Below are positions 6,082 through 8,800 of a DNA stretch of 8,800 bases, piece after piece. This stretch comes from Cellvibrionaceae bacterium. GTDB taxonomy: Bacteria > Pseudomonadota > Gammaproteobacteria > Pseudomonadales > Cellvibrionaceae. The stretch lies in the NCBI GenBank assembly GCA_025800435.1, contig JAOXRV010000566.1, positions 1 through 8,800 of the forward strand, written 5' to 3'. The notes below the pieces were generated by a model. It was not told the DNA's origin and ran no database searches. It worked only from the letters and a program-made list of their open reading frames with translations. Position 1 is the first letter of the stretch. Each line of letters opens with the position of its first letter. The translations under genes were made by a program, and so were the position numbers.

Positions 6082-7272
6082 ATGTCTTTTAATGGGCGCA
6101 TCAGCGCATTATCCGAACGTTTAGTCGCCGATAACTGCGGTGTTTGGGCCGTGCACGAGCGTGCAGTTGAACAACATGCCAAGGGCGAAGATGTGTATTT
6201 ACTGTCCGTGGGCGACCCGGATCTGGCCACCCTGCCCTCGACCATTCGCGCCGCCATCGACAGCTTGGAAAAGGGCCGTACCCACTATGCCCCCGGCATG
6301 GGCGAGCGCAATCTGCGCGAGATTATTTCGGATATTGAGATCAAGGCCTCGGGCAAACACTGCGACCCCAGCCATGTGGTTATTTTTCCGGGGGCTACCA
6401 ACGCTATTTACTCGGTCATGTCCTGCCTGCTTAACCCGGGTGAAGAGGTGATTGTGGCCGAACCCATGTATGTGGGCTATGAAAGTATTTTTAAATCCAT
6501 CAATGCCGAAGTGGTGCCGGTTAAACTGGATGTTGAACAAGAATTTAATTTAAATATAGAGCGTATTAAGCGGGCGGTAAGCGCAAACACCCGGGTGGTA
6601 TTTATTAACACCCCAGGCAACCCGGCGGGCAATATGATCAGCGAGGCACAATTGCGCGAGCTGGCCGATTACTGCCTCAGCCAAAACCTGTGGCTGGTGT
6701 GCGATGAGGTTTACTCGATGATCACCTTCGATGAAGAGCATGTATCGCTGCGCAAGGCCGCCGCCAAACTCGACAATGTGGTGATTATCGACGGCCTGTC
6801 AAAATCCCACGCCATGACCGGCTGGCGCCTGGGTTGGACCGTGGCCAGCACCGAGTTTTCCCAGCGCTTACTCGACTTTACCTCCTCAACCATTTTTGGT
6901 TGCTGCCAATTTGTGCAAGACGCGGCCGCTTTTGCCCTCAGTAACGACGAGGAATATATTCAGGGCGTGCGCGAGGAGTATCGCCAGCGCCGCAACTATG
7001 TGTGCGAGCGGGTTGCCGCCATTCCCGGCATTAGTTGTCAGGTGCCCAAGGCTGGGATGTTTGTGATGATTCGAGTTGACCAGCTGGCCGAAGACGGCCT
7101 GAGCTTTGCCGAAGACTTATTAAAACAGCAAAAAGTCTCGGTACTGCCTGGGGTGGGTTTTGGCCAGAGCACCCGCCACTATGTGCGGGTATCTTTGGCC
7201 CAGCCGATCAACATTTTAAAACCGGCCTTTGACAGAATAGAAAAATACGCCTTAGCGCAGCTCGGGCAATAG
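6082..7272 (+). CDS. aruH: PLP-dependent aminotransferase, arginine:pyruvate transaminase, AruH-like
   Basis: This is a 396-residue class I/II (fold type I) aminotransferase. It probably converts L-arginine plus pyruvate to 2-ketoarginine plus alanine, feeding the decarboxylase encoded just upstream. PLP-binding residues are visible: N180 in NTPGNPAG, D208 and Y211 in CDEVYSM, the Schiff-base lysine K241 in LSKSHAMTGWRLGW, and the carboxylate-binding R369 in HYVRVSLA. The N-terminal phrase LLSVGDPDLATL and the segment NPGEEVIVAEPMYVGYESIF resemble P. aeruginosa AruH as recalled. AruH has NSPHNPSG where this protein has NTPGNPAG, a small active-site-loop difference. AAGGA lies 8 nt before the ATG and only 2 nt separate it from the aruI stop, so translation is probably coupled. 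Its 3' end overlaps the convergent peptidase gene by 21 bp. A general aspartate-type specificity is the main alternative. Confidence 0.85.
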   Translation: MSFNGRISALSERLVADNCGVWAVHERAVEQHAKGEDVYLLSVGDPDLATLPSTIRAAIDSLEKGRTHYAPGMGERNLREIISDIEIKASGKHCDPSHVVIFPGATNAIYSVMSCLLNPGEEVIVAEPMYVGYESIFKSINAEVVPVKLDVEQEFNLNIERIKRAVSANTRVVFINTPGNPAGNMISEAQLRELADYCLSQNLWLVCDEVYSMITFDEEHVSLRKAAAKLDNVVIIDGLSKSHAMTGWRLGWTVASTEFSQRLLDFTSSTIFGCCQFVQDAAAFALSNDEEYIQGVREEYRQRRNYVCERVAAIPGISCQVPKAGMFVMIRVDQLAEDGLSFAEDLLKQQKVSVLPGVGFGQSTRHYVRVSLAQPINILKPAFDRIEKYALAQLGQ

Positions 7273-8388
7273 CGCTTCCATTAGCTGCAACGTAGAAACC
7301 CCAAGCGCCATGGAGCGGCTCGGCGACCAACCTTCTTTTTCATCGGGAATATTGGCATTATCCTTAAATGGCATTTCAATGGTAAACGATAGGCAGTCAA
7401 AGCGCTGGCCGATTTGATTGCAGGCAATTGCCAAATTGGCCTCGCCCGGCGCGTCTTGGTCGTAACCGTAGACCGATTGAAAATCTGGGTTGATTTCTTG
7501 ATAGCGGCGACGAAATTTTTGCTCCAGCTGTTTAAGCCGCGGGCTGTAGCCAGGGTTGCCCTCACAGCCGGCGGTAAACACATAGGGCAGCTCTTCATCG
7601 CCGTGAATATCCAAAAATAAATCCACCCCGATTTCGTCCATAGCATCGCGCACCCCCAACACCTCAGGGCTAGTTTCTGGCGAAGGTTCGGCCCAGGCGC
7701 GATTGAGATCGGTGCCGGCGCCATTGCTGCGCAAATTGCCCGCCCAGGAACCATCTGGGTTCATATTCACCACAAAATAAATATCCGCCCCGGCGATCAG
7801 CCCCGTATCGTCGGGCATTTTAAACAGCGCCTCTAACAGCCCCTCCATAAACCATTCGGCCATGGATTCGCCCGGGTGCTGGCGGGCAATTAGCCACAGT
7901 TTGCGTTTGCCCTCAGCGGCTTGGCCATTGCTAAAGCGAAACAGCTCAACACTGTGGCCAGCGGGGCTGTGCATTTGTTTGATCTGGTTGCAGCGCGGCT
8001 CGGCGGCAATGGTATTGAGCAACTGCTGCTGGCGGGCTTGATCGTAGGGGGCAAAATAAGCGTAGTAGACCTCAGCCTGCTCGCTCTGGTGCTGCCAGCT
8101 AAGGGCGCCATCGGCGTATTGGCTGGGCAGCCGAAACCACTGTTGACGATCGTAAGAGGCCAGCACATTATAACCGGCCCAGGCATCGGGGTAGGACGAC
8201 TGGCCGGCATTTTCCAAACTAAAGCCCAGCTTTGCGCCGGCCTCGGCACACACGCCAAAATAAAACCATTGAAAGTAATCGGCGTGGCTATCGCGGCGAA
8301 TATTCAAACGGATACCATCTGCGCGACTGGCGTCGATCAACTCGATATTGCCACCACAAAAATCACTAAAAACACTAATTGCTTTCAT
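7252..8388 (-). CDS. M14-family zinc carboxypeptidase, cytosolic carboxypeptidase (CCP) type
   Basis: The 378-residue protein has an N-terminal beta-rich domain (about residues 1-125) as found before the catalytic domain of cytosolic carboxypeptidases. The M14 catalytic domain follows. Zinc ligands are H171 and E174 in ARQHPGESMAEW and H262 in DIHGDEELPYV. NMNPDG (208-213), R220 and DLNR (227-230) form the substrate-carboxylate site, and E338 in TIEMPFK is the catalytic glutamate, so all key residues are present. There is no signal peptide, so it acts in the cytoplasm. Such enzymes remove C-terminal residues from peptides or proteins; bacterial substrates are largely unknown. The ATG at 8388 has only a weak GGGTAGAG before it. 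It lies 74 bp downstream of putA on the same strand, possibly co-transcribed, and converges on aruH with a 21-bp overlap. A role in freeing amino acids for the nearby catabolic genes is speculation. Confidence 0.85.
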   Translation of the reverse strand: MKAISVFSDFCGGNIELIDASRADGIRLNIRRDSHADYFQWFYFGVCAEAGAKLGFSLENAGQSSYPDAWAGYNVLASYDRQQWFRLPSQYADGALSWQHQSEQAEVYYAYFAPYDQARQQQLLNTIAAEPRCNQIKQMHSPAGHSVELFRFSNGQAAEGKRKLWLIARQHPGESMAEWFMEGLLEALFKMPDDTGLIAGADIYFVVNMNPDGSWAGNLRSNGAGTDLNRAWAEPSPETSPEVLGVRDAMDEIGVDLFLDIHGDEELPYVFTAGCEGNPGYSPRLKQLEQKFRRRYQEINPDFQSVYGYDQDAPGEANLAIACNQIGQRFDCLSFTIEMPFKDNANIPDEKEGWSPSRSMALGVSTLQLMEALLPELR

Positions 8389-8422
8389 GCTCTACCCACG
8401 CTTAAAAACTTTCACTCGATTT

Positions 8423-8474
8423 TACTCTCAGCTCTACTCTCAGATCTACTTTTAGTCTTCCGTCAGTCTTCCGA
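8423..8474. repeat. Two short imperfect tandem repeats between putA and the carboxypeptidase gene
   Basis: TACTCTCAGCTC (8423-8434) is followed directly by TACTCTCAGATC (8435-8446), an 11-of-12 match with period 12, and then by the partial copy TACTTTTAG. Next, AGTCTTCCG occurs at 8454 and again at 8465, period 11, so that the putA stop codon (8463-8465) lies at the junction. These look like replication-slippage products. No terminator hairpin is visible in this gap. Confidence 0.5.
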
Positions 8475-8800
8475 CATCGCCATCAGCGAGGCGTTGCCGC
8501 CGGCGGCCGTGGTGTCGATACTGACGGATTTTTCCAGACATAAGCGGCGCTCAAAAAACTGGCTGCTGCTGGCCAACAGCGGGATGATCGCCCCGTCGCG
8601 CTGGGCCAGGCGGCGGCGCAGGGCGGGCCAATTGGGCGGGGCCATCACCCCGGCCAGGGCCGGGTGCGCCAGCGCCGCCCCGAGTGCAGCCGGCTCTAGC
8701 AGCTGTAACTGCTCGGCGGGTAGGCGGCTCGCAGCCAAGGCGCCCAGCAACTCGCGATCTCGGTCACTGGGCGCAGCCACCCAGATAATTTGGTTGCCCG
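8463..8800 (-). CDS. putA: C-terminal end of PutA (proline dehydrogenase / P5C dehydrogenase), truncated by window edge
   Basis: The frame is open from the right edge and gives the last 111 residues. The ending, LEKSVSIDTTAAGGNASLMA followed by MSED, matches the very conserved C-terminus of gammaproteobacterial PutA (E. coli ends SVNTAAAGGNASLMTIG as recalled). The phrase IIWVAAPSDRD agrees with the ALDH-superfamily C-terminal domain of long PutA proteins. That domain is not catalytic but completes the aldehyde-dehydrogenase lid. PutA oxidises proline to glutamate at the inner membrane face using FAD and NAD. The GTG at 8780 is not a true start, because reading is open before it (GNQIIW precedes). 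Whether this PutA has the N-terminal DNA-binding domain cannot be seen. The short acidic MSED tail extends slightly beyond the usual end. Confidence 0.88.
   Translation of the reverse strand, partial: GNQIIWVAAPSDRDRELLGALAASRLPAEQLQLLEPAALGAALAHPALAGVMAPPNWPALRRRLAQRDGAIIPLLASSSQFFERRLCLEKSVSIDTTAAGGNASLMAMSED

Noticed and set aside
8463..8780. A complete 105-residue gene starting at GTG 8780
   Set aside because: The frame is open upstream to the window edge, and the sequence is the C-terminus of PutA, so this is a truncated large gene, not a small one.

Overview
The window reads like the chromosome of a free-living, probably marine, Gammaproteobacterium. This is inferred from a trifunctional-type PutA C-terminus, an AruI/AruH-like pair close to that recalled from Pseudomonas, a CheX/CheZ-flavoured protein, a large adhesin without a Sec signal, and moderately high GC with GCC/GGC-rich codons. 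The genus cannot be fixed from sequence alone; the Cellvibrionales/Spongiibacteraceae type is a guess. No tRNA, rRNA, CRISPR array, transposase or phage gene is visible.

Layout. Bases 1-2064 (minus) hold the first 688 codons of a very large repeat protein, open to the left edge, with Ig-like units repeating every 320 residues (960 bp). It has a strong ribosome binding site and a leader with a hairpin and three 14-bp-spaced repeats. A 456-bp gene-free, partly AT-rich stretch separates it from an orphan CheX-like protein (2521-3234, minus). That protein carries the phosphatase signature D-x3-E-x2-N and ends in a tail very like the CheY-binding tail of CheZ. Upstream on the same strand is a LysR-type regulator (3298-4179, minus).

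The regulator is divergent from a two-gene operon (4481-7272, plus). The operon encodes a ThDP-dependent 2-ketoarginine decarboxylase (AruI-like) and a PLP aminotransferase (AruH-like), the first two steps of the arginine transaminase pathway. The 301-bp divergent intergenic region contains a symmetric four-half-site dyad overlapping a good sigma70 promoter for the regulator, then a 111-bp element with perfect 31-bp inverted repeats around a 49-nt core.

Convergent with the operon, and overlapping its end by 21 bp, is an M14 zinc carboxypeptidase of the cytosolic-carboxypeptidase type (7252-8388, minus). Upstream of it lies the C-terminal end of putA (8463-8800, minus), cut by the right edge.

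How they fit together: the right half is an amino-acid catabolic neighbourhood (arginine transamination and decarboxylation, proline oxidation, a peptidase that could release amino acids), with the LysR protein as the likely local switch for arginine use. The left half concerns surface attachment and signalling. The most notable item is the CheX-like enzyme with the CheZ-like tail; next are the divergent regulatory region and its large palindromic element.
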